This document shows positions 24,563 to 36,177 of a stretch of DNA of 64,000 nt, piece after piece (position 1 is the first letter of the stretch; each line of letters opens with the position of its first letter). The position numbers were made by a program, and so were the translations under genes. This stretch comes from Onchocerca volvulus. Lineage: Eukaryota; Nematoda; Chromadorea; Rhabditida; Onchocercidae. Below the pieces are notes generated by a model that made no database searches, was not told the origin of the DNA, and worked only from the letters and a program-made list of their open reading frames with translations. The DNA is taken from contig HG738138.1 of NCBI GenBank assembly GCA_000499405.2, positions 6,508,888 to 6,572,887 of the forward strand. Direction: 5' to 3'.

Positions 24563-27500
24563 GTGACACCAAATGAGAGTTTTGCTATTACCGAAGGAAG
24601 ACATATGCACATAAGTGTTATTCATATATACGAATGTATGAAGGACTGTAGCAGAAGTTTCTTTCTTGCCAATACTGAATGGAAAGTTGAGTAGTTTGAA
24701 ATGTTAAGGCTTTAAGTTTGTCAAGAACATGATGAAGTTAAAGGCTAGAACAGCAGCTGCATCAACACCTGTCGTGAAACGACCGCAGAATAAAAAATCC
24801 ATACCTCTCTCTCTCCATACACAACTTTTATGGATTTGGAATTAATTATTATTCAGAAAGTAACAAATAATAAATTGTTATTCAGAGAGTAACAAACACT
24901 GTTAGAATCCAAATTTTTCGAAATCCAAGTTTACCCGGGTAGGCTCGATTAAGAAATCATAATATATGTGCACTTTTAAATAATGTACGTGAAAAGTCAT
25001 GAAAGAGAATCTGGAGGAGTATGAAGATGCAATATTTTCTGGTTTCTATCACTGAAAGTCACCTGCTTACTAACTACGGATTCTACGTTTATTAGTATAG
25101 TAGACCGATCAATAATAGAAAAACTGAAAATAATATGCAACTTTAAGAGAAATGCTGCTTGGTCAATTGAAGGCAACATCCAGGTGTTGTTGAAGGTGTT
25201 GCATATTTCAAATAGGCTTACAGGTGCTCTTAACTATTGCCGCTCAAATTTATCTTACTACTAATTTCTGATGAAAATCTACCATATAAATAGGATTCAC
25301 AAATAAATTCATGATTTCTACTTCTCAGATTTACAAGGGGAATAATCTTGTTATGTATGTGCTAGGATGAAAGAACTGATGAAGACGATTACTTTCCATC
25401 TTTATCTTGTTTCTATGTTACATTTAATGTTAACAAATACGTATATTGAATAAGATCGATATTTTTTATCATACAAGTATTTTACACGGTGAAATAAGGC
25501 CCACAAACTTTTACTGTAGCACTAACTTGTAATAAGTGTTGGAATGATACAATGTCAAATCAATACTTGCAAAAATATTGCACAACAGTGCAGTTAAGCT
25601 AAGCTTAATTTCATTTTTTTAATTCTTTTACTGTCGACACTGCCTTTCCCAATCTACAGAAAAATTAGCAAATTAAATTAGGTCAGCTGAACAATGAAAT
25701 TAAATCAAATGACAAAAGAAAGAGAAATCTAAAGACAACGAATGGTGGAACAAGAAAAAGTTCCGTTTGGCAAATGGATTTTATTCCCATGATATATTGG
25801 GAAGTGGCTGCATCAACATGGGAAATGGATCAGAAAAACGAATGAATTAAAATGATGATCAGTCTCAGAGATAAATCATCGAAGCATATCTATCCTTATT
25901 CCGACAGTAATTGTATTTTTCATCAAAATCTAAATATCAGGGCAGGAAAGGGAAAGAAATATGTATTATACAATGGTAGTAACATGTTTACAATATCAAA
26001 TAATTTTTGATGGTGAAAACAGGTCGTGATAAAATATCGCCCTGCATGCTTGGGTGCCGAATCAAGGACGAACACCAGTAGAAAGTACCGAAATAAATCG
26101 CACAACACATTCCTCAGTTCTCATATTCGTATTACTGCTATTCTCACCCTTATCTTCATCACTTGCATATCTCAACTATTGCTCATTTTCCGCGGTTCTC
26201 GATGCAGATTTTGTGCTAGTTTTTCAATAAAACTAGTAGCAAAAGTTAATGGATTCTTGATCTAAGAACACGAGCATCTACTACCGCTAAAATAAACAAT
26301 ATCCTAATATTTCCCACATTTCCTAGAAAATTTGACAGCTTCCAGATATAGCGCTAATAGCAATATATCCAGTCCAGCATCAACATACTTCTGCACTTTT
26401 TTCCATCAGATACATCCATGTCATGTAGCTCAATACATTGCATTTCTTATCCGCATTAATAGAATCTGCAGCAAATATTTTAGTTCCAACCGTTATCATG
26501 AATCTCCTCTGTATCTTATCCTTTCAATATATCTATCAATTCTCCTCATTAAATCATCCTTTATATCTGATGATAGAGCATTATGATCGTTGAACATCAC
26601 ATAATAAATCCAACGCCTTTGCTAACTACTTTTATGTGTCATACAGATAACGAGTTCTGTTCATATTCTTTTTATAGTTTAAAATTCCATCACATTTTCA
26701 AAAGCTTTGATTTCTCCAAAGATTTTTGCGTTCAAATATCAATTATAGTTAAGTCACTGTCGGCGACATATTGGCCTTGAACACTTCTTTGATTTCATAA
26801 TGCTTCGACATTCTGCATGTTCCTTGTATTCTTAGCTCATTTTCTCGCATTCAATTCAGATTTGAAGTCATTCAACTTCATTATCATGTTTAGATTGAAA
26901 GTGATCATTTCATCATGAAAAAAACAATAGTTTGAAGCATGCGTTCTGATAGCTGTGTATATAAAAGTATAATAAAACTCATTAATTTTCCTTCGAAATA
27001 TCAGCATGAATTCATAAATAAATATAAAAAATCATGAAAACGTTTAAGGTACCAAAAAATCTTGTTTCATAAACATCAAAATGATGGAGTGGCCAAAAAA
27101 ATTAGCAACGATTTCCCTGTTGGCTGGAGACATTCTAATGAATTCGGAACAGAGACAAGCTTGAAAACAAAGCAATGTGTTTGACTGAATACAGCTGCTG
27201 CAAGTGCATGATAACAACAGTTGGGATGAAAAATTTAATTAAGTTAAAGAAAGGCTCTGGGGTCTTACCCAAAAAAATAACAATTATAGGACAGGAGGAA
27301 AGCAATGGATAAGAAGAAAACAGTTATGTGAAAAAGAAAAAATTATATTAAGAGCAAGAAGAAAACAACATTAAATGTCGTGATAATAGGCTAGCGTAAC
27401 GTATGAATAATATTAACTGGTTAAAAAGTTGCAATACAATTCAGTTACAATACAGCACAGTTTAAGGAAAGCTCCCATTAAAACTGCATTGTATTGTAAT

Positions 27501-29271
27501 TGAATTATATTGCAATGTTTTTTTATAAAGAATATTGATTGAATCCTTCCCTTTTTCTGAAGTTTTCAAGCGTTCAAACAAATTCATTGTACACATTTGC
27601 ATTTCCTCCCTTTTTCCACTTTTGCTCTATTTAGAATCCCTAAGATAATGGTGCTGGCAAGTTACAAATCAGTTACAGCAGTAATTATTCAAATATTTCA
27701 TGACTGCTATTTTGTGGAAAAAAAAATTTTCTGAATTGGTATTATTTCCAGTGGTAATTTATGCAGTGCACTTAAATATATTTAGACTCGATGTATATTA
27801 AACTATAATTCCATAACATAATACTTCCTCTCTAAAAAATTCCTATTTAATTAGAAGCAAAATGCTGAACACAAAGTAGTTCCTCATAATTTACTACGTC
27901 TTAGATCTTAACTGTTCAAGTCATCTGGGAGGCGTATTATAGAGAATTCACATATTGTTTTTGCTCATATCACCGTTGATATTTCCTTTAAATTTACCCA
28001 TGATTTTTTCTAAAATTTCAACCATTGAAAATTCCACATAACAATTAATTTCTCAAAAAATCCTAAATCCGAAGAAAACTTATTTGTGTTAAATCATTAA
28101 AAATCCTTGATTTGCATCGAATGGTGGACGAAAAATTAACAAATTTTTACGAGCTGAGCGTCTTGAATTCATAAAACGCCAAAGGTTTCCTATGCAGTGA
28201 GAATTCTATCATTGTATAATAATTATTTATTGTTCCTGGTGTAACGATCAAATGATCAGTGAGCTATGCGACTGTAAAAAAAATTTCTGAGAAAAATCGC
28301 GGTAGAATGAGATGCTCTAATGCATCAGTTAAATCCCAACTTATCGATCAAAGTATTTAATCAAACCATACAATCTCATTTCGACTAATATAACTTGTTA
28401 AATAGGCAGTTCCGGATATTGCAAATGTTATCTTTTAGTTAGTTAACGCAATTCCGAGTAATGCATCACGAAATTTCATTTAAATTTCATATTTTTTTAC
28501 ATACCTAAAATTTCATATCCAAAAAAAAAAAGAAAAGGCATCAGTCCATAATCTAAAATCTGAAATTCAATTTATAATAGAACATGGGGTGCAATTTGAA
28601 CAAATTTTACAAAAAGGTCAATAACCAAACAATGGAATATTGCAGTATCTGTTGTGGAAGGTTTGAAATTTGATTTGAGTTGTGGAAGGAATAGATTTAT
28701 ATTAATTTCTTTATTCAGAATAGTAGTAATCAATTAATATGTAATTAAAAGTACAATAGAAATCAGACGAATGGAATATGATTTTGTAAATAAGTGAAGT
28801 AAATTGAATGATGTTAATTGGATTTTTGGAGAAGAATATTGGGAGCTTGGACAATAGCAATGAGGTTTTAGATCGCCTAGTCAGAGCGAAAACAATTTGA
28901 AAGGAATGAATAATGAAAAAAGTGGTTTTTGTTTTTGGAATTTAATGGGGTATATTAAATGTTAAGAATTCGGCGTATTGGGATATAAGACAATTGATGT
29001 TGAGATAATTTTACGAAAAAAGTTTGTTCACAAAGGAAAAAATGTTACAACAGTTTAATTGAATTTAAAGACAATGACAGTTTTACAAACACATGATTTA
29101 TGACCTTATTAGCTGTAAGCAGAAGTGTTTGATGTGGTTGTAAATGAGCATGGACAAAGCACACAATGTGGGATAATTTTACAGATGATGACTCATAAAA
29201 AAAAAATTCTACAATTTCTTAACCATTTGGTTATGTAATTTTCCATATTAATTAGTTTTAGTTGGGAATTA
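24560..29271. other. Gene-poor DNA with no recognised gene
   Basis: Both strands show only short open frames without domains or splice context (for example 26026-26265, 26332-26586 and 26583-26780 plus). The one clear structure is a long hairpin at 27429-27515. Confidence 0.5.
27429..27515. repeat. Imperfect 35-base foldback hairpin (possible small-RNA precursor)
   Basis: The arm 27429-27463 (starting TTGCAATACAATTCAGTTAC) matches the reverse complement of 27481-27515 at 30 of 35 positions, around a 17-base loop. Size and arm length fit a microRNA-type precursor or a tiny foldback element. I recognise no known microRNA seed, and no coding gene lies close by. Confidence 0.6.
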
Positions 29272-29289
29272 ATTTCGGTTTTCCCGACA
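29272..29289. mobile_element. BEL/Pao-type LTR terminus fragment
   Basis: The 18-mer ATTTCGGTTTTCCCGACA is identical to the end of the LTR at 32198-32215. It ends in CA, as plus-strand LTR 3' ends do. No matching LTR body was recognised upstream, so it is a remnant or a solo-LTR edge. Confidence 0.45.
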
Positions 29290-31390
29290 GTATCTGCTGC
29301 AACAAATCGATCATGCAGAAGTCTGATGGATTGCTTTCTGCTACTACAAACAAATACTTATCCCCCTGATTTGAACACCGCGAGAAACGCCAATCTCGTG
29401 CTGCTCTTTTTTTTGATCAAATCAAGTTTCATTTCGGTGCTGTGAAAAGACAGGTTTTGATTCCAGGATACAGTGTACTATCCTATCGCCCTGAAGAAAC
29501 TGGTATAATAAGTCCCAAAATAAATAACGAAATTGTTACCATTAGAAAAAACCGAAACAAGAAAATTATCCGAAAATATGAGATATAAAGTGTTGTATAT
29601 TCTTATATTTGCAGCATCAATTTTTTAAGTATCGAATCTGAATCCATCAGTTTATCTGCCAAACTTTGTATATTAGTTACGCGAATTATTAGTCGCAAAT
29701 TTTGTAACTCTCACTACAGTTTAAAAAATGTCTCGCAATAACAAACAAATCAGAACCGAAAATTTCGAAAATTAAATCTTCGTTATAATTTAGATTCTAT
29801 TACATTATCCGTCTCCGCTACTCTTTCCGTATGGTTTGAGAATAAAGCTACCACTGCAATAAAATGAGTCTTTGCAAATCCATTTTTTCTCATTTTCACA
29901 ATCCATTTCGAAACTGCATTAAGAAAGTTGGCAAACTTTACAAACTTATTTGTTTGTAAAAATGGAGAAAAAATGAAAGACAATTTGGTGAAGAAAACTT
30001 GACCATTCACATAAAAAATATTCCAGAATATGTCCATTTATGTACTAACAGACTGTGTTAAATGAAAAATGCAAGCAGCATATACTGACTGGTGGACTGC
30101 TGAAACTTGAGATGAACATAGATTTGTCTACGAATATTGCCTCGAAAGAAATAAAGTACAGTATCAAAATAGACTGAAATATTAGGAAGAAGGCAGAGAA
30201 GATAATACACAATTATCATATCCGATTTTTGATCACTTCTTATGTATTCTTAAGTTCACCAAAATACTTGAAGTTTTTTTTTTATTACATATGATTACTC
30301 CTGCTGGAAAATGCGTAGGAAAAATTTTTGATGCCAATTCGCTTCATTGTATTTTTGACGTGTCGTTGTACACTTTTTAAATCATGAATATCTTTTGGAC
30401 TTTTGGTGCAATTAAGTGTCTAACAAAATGATTCAGAAAATTAGTCCAAGGATTAGCAATACCAAATTAGAAGAACTAAAATATAGTTGCATGATCGTCA
30501 TTACCTGCATTGGCTGTTGGATCCAGTTACGCCGAATCATTGACACAATCAATTGACGATGCCAAATACTTGCAAAAATCATTTTGTTCACTATACTTCC
30601 TGATTGTTTGAGCTACACCGATGTTTCAAGCCATCTCACTCCCGTCAATTATTTGCTTGCAAGAAGATTTTAGGAATATGCCTCATTGTGTATAGTACCG
30701 AAAATTCATGAGGGCTGATTGTTGTTGTTGGAAAAGTTATGTTCAAAGCAATGACCACTATATAACAGTACCTAAAGTTATGACATTTTATGAATGAGAT
30801 TAATAACAATATGATACTCATATCTCATTTTAAAACGGAAACTGTCAAATAACTCGTCTTGGCAGGCTGAAGAATGATAGGATAGTATAGAGCGGAATAA
30901 CAAGTGACCAGCATGTTCTACTTACTTGTCCGTCAACTTTACGAAAATGATAATGAAGCAGTGCAATGCTGTCATGAAATTAATTTGTAAAGGGTTTTTT
31001 TTTTTGAGATTGGAATTGGTAAAGATAAATTTGTTGCGTAATGAAGACTTTTTATGAGAATTTTCTTTGCCGCAACTACGATTTACAATGAATTGATAAA
31101 TATCGACCAATAATTAATACAACCAATAATTTGGACCTCTATTTGATAGTAGGGAAGTTATTTATGAGTCACTGGTATTGAGAATTGGTGAAGTTTAATG
31201 AAGTTTGGGAAGCGCTGCTCATTGAATACCGATCAGAACAAAGGACTGAATGAATGAATAAATAAATGAATCCCGTAACAAATAAGAACCTTTTTTATAA
31301 TAAAGCTATTTACTAAATGTGAACCTTAGCACGATTTGCACTATATTGACTTATAGGCGCAAAGAGAGATAATTTACAACGTGTTAACTC
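29290..31390. other. Gene-free DNA before the LTR element
   Basis: No exon or RNA gene is recognised. An 84-codon minus-strand frame (30037-29783) has no domain. A short GAAT/AAAT tandem tract lies at about 31246-31273. Confidence 0.5.
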
Positions 31391-32215
31391 TGTCGGGAAA
31401 TTCTGAAAGACTGTTTATACACAAAAAATGTTAAAACTTAAGAAGAGCGAAAACAGTTTTCAAATGTACTAACAAGGATAAACATGTTTGCCGCCAAAAC
31501 AATAAACAGAAAGGCAGACATGCTTCCCGCCAAAATGCTCCGATCAACAGGTAAACAAAACTAGGTCGACCAATCGTGAGGCGACAAATTGGAGATGAGA
31601 AAAAAGGAGGAACCTCGAAAGGATATATAAAGTTCGAATTTAGGAGAAGAGTCAGTCTTCTACAAGGAGTCTTCGACAAGAGCAGTTTTTCGGCAAGTGC
31701 TTTTCAACAGTTTTTATACAGCTTCCATAACAGTTTCGATAATAGTTCCACAACGAACAAATCGTCGCTTCGACAGCAACAGTTCGAAAACCCGACCGAC
31801 ACGAACGACAAAGAGAAGAATAACCCGGTGATCAATTTATCCGATATTCGCTGATATTTTTGTTATCAATAATTATTCTTTCATCAATCAATGAATCTTA
31901 AAAGGATTCATCTCTGTCATACAAGACTTTCCCCGATATCTACTGCTACCTTTCCGAGTTACAGTAACAACACAATGAATTCCAATTCAACCAATCCACA
32001 AACCACATTGTACAATTCAAAGAGATTTTTTTTCCCGACAAGTACAAAGGACAAGCTTATTTACTCCATGCAACCAGCAGTACGACACAATTTACAATAT
32101 ATTAATTATAACGTAAGGATCAAAAATTTGCCTGTATCGAGATATTTCTACAATGCAAAAATTTTGATTATTTCTTCATATCTATATTCCAAAAAATATT
32201 TCGGTTTTCCCGACA
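31391..32215 (+). mobile_element. BEL/Pao LTR with its own core promoter
   Basis: The block starts TGTCGGGAAA and ends TTTTCCCGACA, inverted termini beginning TG and ending CA as LTRs do. A second TTTCCCGACA at 32031-32040 gives an alternative shorter end. Inside are CCAAT (31570-31574), TATATAA (31624-31630) and an initiator-like TCAGTC (about 31652), correctly spaced for RNA start. Downstream lie BEL/Pao gag remnants on the same strand, so this is probably the 5' LTR. No complete 3' LTR was found. The 92-codon frame at 31576-31854 lies inside the LTR and is probably not a host gene. Confidence 0.65.
31624..31630 (+). promoter_or_regulatory. TATA box of the LTR promoter
   Basis: TATATAA sits about 28 bases before an initiator-like TCAGTC and about 50 bases after CCAAT, in a G+C-richer patch of the LTR. 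Confidence 0.6.
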
Positions 32216-33700
32216 ATATATCGCTCCCATAAAGTTAACTATACACGCAAACATATATAACCATATATATATCACAGTAAAAATCAAAGTCTGTTGATCG
32301 CACTCAAAAATATATGAAGACGGACAGTCAAGGTCATCAAAGGATACATCATTCTCTTTTGAGAGCAACCACGCTATCTTGGCTTTCCCTACGATAAACG
32401 GCCATCAGTAAAGATTATGGCATCCTTCGATTGTTTCACATTGCTTATTACAAATAATAAAATTTTGTTATTTGAGTTTACGAAGAAACTGGTTCGATAA
32501 AGCTTTATGTCGGAGATTTGTTAGTAATTTTGCATTTTTCTATTTACCTAAAATCCGCATCATGTGTTATTTAATGAGTTTTTTACATGCAACCATTCAA
32601 AAAAATAAATAAATAAATTTTCTTAAAGATAAATTTCCAGTGTCGATTCCTTGTTGTCGACTTCGCAGTGTGCTGAAGTGATGCTTATGTGTGCTTAAAT
32701 CTCATTTGTAAATTCCAAAGAAACAAAAGAAGTGATGGCTGGGGTTCCAGCAAGGCCATCAAGGCCATTCTGTGAGATTTATAGCATTAGTAGAGTTGAT
32801 AATTAACAATACTTGAAATTAGTATATCAAGTCGCCGGAATTAGGAATGGCATATTTTTTCATACATGCAGCGCCATAAACGTGTTACATATTTATGTCG
32901 TAGAACAATAATGTTCTAAATGATCAAAAGCAACGTGGACGACAGCAAACAACTTGAAATTCGCATATAATGCAATCTCATGTAATACTTTTTGAGTTTG
33001 ACGTGTATAGTGGCCATCCACGCAGAATCAGATTCAAGAAAATAATCTAAATTTCACAACTGCTCTACAATAAATGATATAATAGAGAAAGAATTTTTAG
33101 ATTTGGATTAAAAGCGTTTTCATTATATACTTCGAAGACAACTTTTGCAATTTATTCCACCACTGGTGTCAATGATAAAGACTAATGTAGTCATCTTAAA
33201 TGTTATGCATTATTTTATGCTCACTCCAAGTGTCCCAATCTCTAGCAAATGAATCTCTAGTAAAAGTTGCCTGCATAATTTAAGTTACATAGTATGCAAT
33301 GCACAATCTGCCCTTCAGTTACGGGTTAAAGGAAAATGAAGTGGAGGGCAAGTCCTATTCGTTATGGACGAATATTAGAAAATGAATATTTTCCGCAAAG
33401 TTTTTTGTTGTCCATGTTCCAGTGCTAATTTTAAATACAAACATGGAGATAGTTAACGACATTAAATACAAACATACGGAGTAGCTAACGACCATAATTC
33501 TCGTCAACAATTCGTCGGGCAGCGCGTTTTGAATTCGGCTTCGACTCAATTCTACCATCCATCTTTCATCAAGCAGACGTACAACAAATATCCCTGCTAT
33601 CAACAACCAAGAAGAATAAACCGAGACTCAACTTTCCAGTGATGTTTCAAGTCTTGTAATCTATACCATCAATAATTCCTCCATTAAAAAAAATAGATTT
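32216..33700. other. Element leader or unassigned DNA between LTR and gag
   Basis: No exon is recognised. A G+C-richer patch at about 33480-33606 is open on the minus strand for 83 codons (33606-33355), with no known domain. It may be part of the element or a foreign insertion. Confidence 0.4.
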
Positions 33701-34765
33701 TTCCAATAATTATTGCCTGTGGCAGCTATCAAACAAATACTTTCACGACAATGTCTGGTATCTGTTCTTATTGAAGTAAAGGAAATGGATTTAACACCAG
33801 CAGATCGAAACTTACTAAGAAAAGAATTACGACAACAATAGACGGTTAAAAAAGAATCACCAAAGAAAAAATAAAACATCTCGAACTCTATACTGGTACG
33901 CTCGAATCAGTTAACAAGAATTGGCTGGAAGTTATTCAAAAAACGGCGACCCCGCAAAGAAAGAAAGAAGAAAAATTTGAAAAAATCGTCGACGACGAAA
34001 AAGATATTTTAAATTTAATACATAATGGAAAAAAAATCACTATCACTTTAAGTATATACATCTGATGATTTTGAACTAATAAATTGATTTAAAGGAACCT
34101 TATAAAAGGAGACATACCTCAGTAAGTTACACGCAACCATAAATTTGCTACAACTGCCACTACCAATCTTGATGGCAATCCAAAAATATGGAGGAATTTT
34201 GGAAAATGCCTTACTAGCTGTCAGAAGCTATGACATCGCTTTGGAAAATTACGGGAAAAATTTTAATTGAAAAGTTCGGCAAATCATATACCATCAAAAA
34301 ATTGCTCTATAATGAGTTTCATTTCATCAACAGAAATAATAGAGAATGGATAGCAACCGTTGAAGTGACAGAAGGATTACTATATAGCTAGAGACTATAA
34401 GTGAGAATCTAGAGCATTCTAGCATCAAAACTATTATAATAAGTAGATTGTCGGCCTGAATACTGGACAAAGTATATCAATTAAAAAAGGACAAGAAAAA
34501 CGGTCAGTGAATAAGCTTCGACAATTTTTGTGTATAACTAGTCCAAAGAAACAAAGAAACGACTAGAAGCTAAACTTTTAGTAAAGAGGAAAAGTCAACA
34601 GATTTTAAAGGAGAAACTTCTGTCTTAGTCACATTAAATCAATTCAAATCAAGCGATTCTAAGCTAGCTGCAAATCGAAGGGAAATTAAGATAATCAGAA
34701 AAAAGATCTCGCGTATATTGTAAAGACCATTGAGATAACGAATGCTGAATTTATTCCACTCTTAA
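33701..34765 (+). pseudogene. Broken BEL/Pao gag, copy 1
   Basis: Gag of BEL/Pao elements forms the particle core. Three segments in shifting frames show family-like sequence: an N-terminal part with EVKEMDLTPADRNLLRKEL (about 33774-33830), a middle part with NKNWLEVIQKTATPQRKKEE (about 33914-33973), and a C-terminal part with LYNEFHFINRNNREWIATVE (about 34303-34362). Stops and frameshifts separate them, and the zinc-knuckle/peptidase part found in copy 2 is missing. It is not expressible as one protein. Confidence 0.7.
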
Positions 34766-35027
34766 CGAATGGAATGTTTGAGAGAAAGTAAAGCATGCAT
34801 TAAATATCTTCGGACAGACGTGCGACAAAAAATTGCAATAGAAGGAAACATTTATGTTTTAACCCAACAAATAATAGTATCAAAAGATTTTGTTTTTGTT
34901 AAAAACATTTATTCATTTTATTTAAAAAAAAAATCATAATAGACAAAACTTGATTATCTTTTTTTTTGTTTCTTTTTTTTGTTTCATGTTGGGTATTAAT
35001 TGGGATAAGAAATTATAATTGAGGCCA

Positions 35028-35290
35028 ATATGATGGACTACTTGACGAATAACTTATAAGTAATTAAATTAAACAATTTATCATCCATGACAAATCAAGG
35101 CCAATCAAGTGATCTAGAAAGTTTGGGAAGAGCCTTACATACTTATCGGAGCTGCTTACTTCTTCAAACTGATCCAACAATTAGAAAAGGTTCAAAATTT
35201 AGAATCAGAATTTTCCTCGCTTCATACAAAAATTGGACTTATGATAGCAGGAACTGGACAAACCAAGATATGGAATGAATTTGAAATTCT
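35028..35290 (+). pseudogene. BEL/Pao peptidase-to-RT junction remnant, copy 1
   Basis: The segment matches copy 2 at the MMDY start (35032-35043; compare 47541-47552). After a frame change it carries GAAYFFKLIQQLEKVQNLES and then HTKIGLMIAGTGQ, a hallmark of the BEL/Pao region just before reverse transcriptase. A frame change separates MMDY from this block. No reverse transcriptase follows. Confidence 0.65.
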
Positions 35291-35846
35291 ACGAAGGAAA
35301 TATGATTTCCTCAAAAGCATAAATGCAAATCAAGAATTTGAGCTTAGACTCCTCAGAAATAGAATCCAGCAATATGAAGTGCCGATCAAAAAACAGAAGA
35401 ACGCTCTCAATCATCTCAAAATAGAGCGAGAACAATTGATCGTAAGCAGGAGGATCTCAACAAACATTGTCAATGTATTTCCAAATCTCATACCAAAATT
35501 CCAACGTAAAAAAAAGCAAGCAATTACCGTAGGGAATCCATCAAAACTGCATCAAGAGACTTTGCTCACTAAATCTTCAGCACTCTGCTTCATTCGCGCT
35601 CATACGCCATTACCTATTAATTTGATTATTTTATCTGTATCCGTACTTATAATTGCTGTATTGAGGCACGTTACTGCAAATCCGCTGCTAGTTTTGACAC
35701 GACCAAAAAGTGTTTTATCAGGCGGTTATGACATAGTCATCATAGGCAATTTGCATCAAAAATCGCCAAGCAATCAGTTCGGTGGTATGCTAAAAGTGTC
35801 ATCGCTCTCGATACAGAAAGGCAAATCGCGTGATGATATAACATAA
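35241..35846 (+). CDS. Unrecognised 201-codon frame: coiled coil plus membrane segment, fused to a pol remnant
   Basis: The frame starts in the BEL/Pao MIAGTGQ motif, then leaves the family. Residues about 10-70 are charged and heptad-like (FEILRRKYDFLKS, LRLLRNRIQQYE, LNHLKIEREQL), suggesting a coiled coil. A hydrophobic segment (PINLIILSVSVLIIAVL) follows at about 125-141, and then a basic tail. It may be a remnant of an extra ORF of the retroelement or of an interrupted host gene. I recognise no family. The stop at 35844-35846 is followed by more charged coding-like sequence in other frames to 36177. Confidence 0.35.
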   Translation: MIAGTGQTKIWNEFEILRRKYDFLKSINANQEFELRLLRNRIQQYEVPIKKQKNALNHLKIEREQLIVSRRISTNIVNVFPNLIPKFQRKKKQAITVGNPSKLHQETLLTKSSALCFIRAHTPLPINLIILSVSVLIIAVLRHVTANPLLVLTRPKSVLSGGYDIVIIGNLHQKSPSNQFGGMLKVSSLSIQKGKSRDDIT

Positions 35847-36177
35847 TCAGATCCAAAGAAATCTTGGATATTAAAGTAGCGTCGAATACAACACACAGAA
35901 GAAAATGAAGAAGAAGAAACAACACCGGTCACTGAAAGAAATAATGACTTTGAAGGAAAGCTGATGAAACTCGACGTTATCTAAACAGGTATTCGGTAAA
36001 AAGCAAACGTGATCTAACAAATCAAATTGAAAATGTGAATGACGCAGAACGTCATATGAAACATCTGGAAGAACGACCGCGTGTCGCTGATTTAAAGAAG
36101 GCAGCAGTTGAGAAAATAGATACTAAAACACGCGGATGTACATCTCTCATCTTCGAAAGAATTCATAAATTTCATTA
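35847..36177 (+). pseudogene. Coding-like charged tail in shifted frames
   Basis: An acidic stretch (ENEEEETTPVTERNNDFEGK) runs into a basic, helical stretch in another frame (35954-36177, 74 codons before TAA) with VKSKRDLTNQIENVNDAERH and HLEERPRVADLKKAAVEKI. The two appear to be one protein broken by a frameshift. No domain is recognised. It continues the coiled-coil ORF just upstream. Confidence 0.35.

Noticed and set aside
24195..24572. 125-codon minus-strand frame with Val-Cys repeats
   Set aside because: It is a translation of the (AC)n microsatellite.
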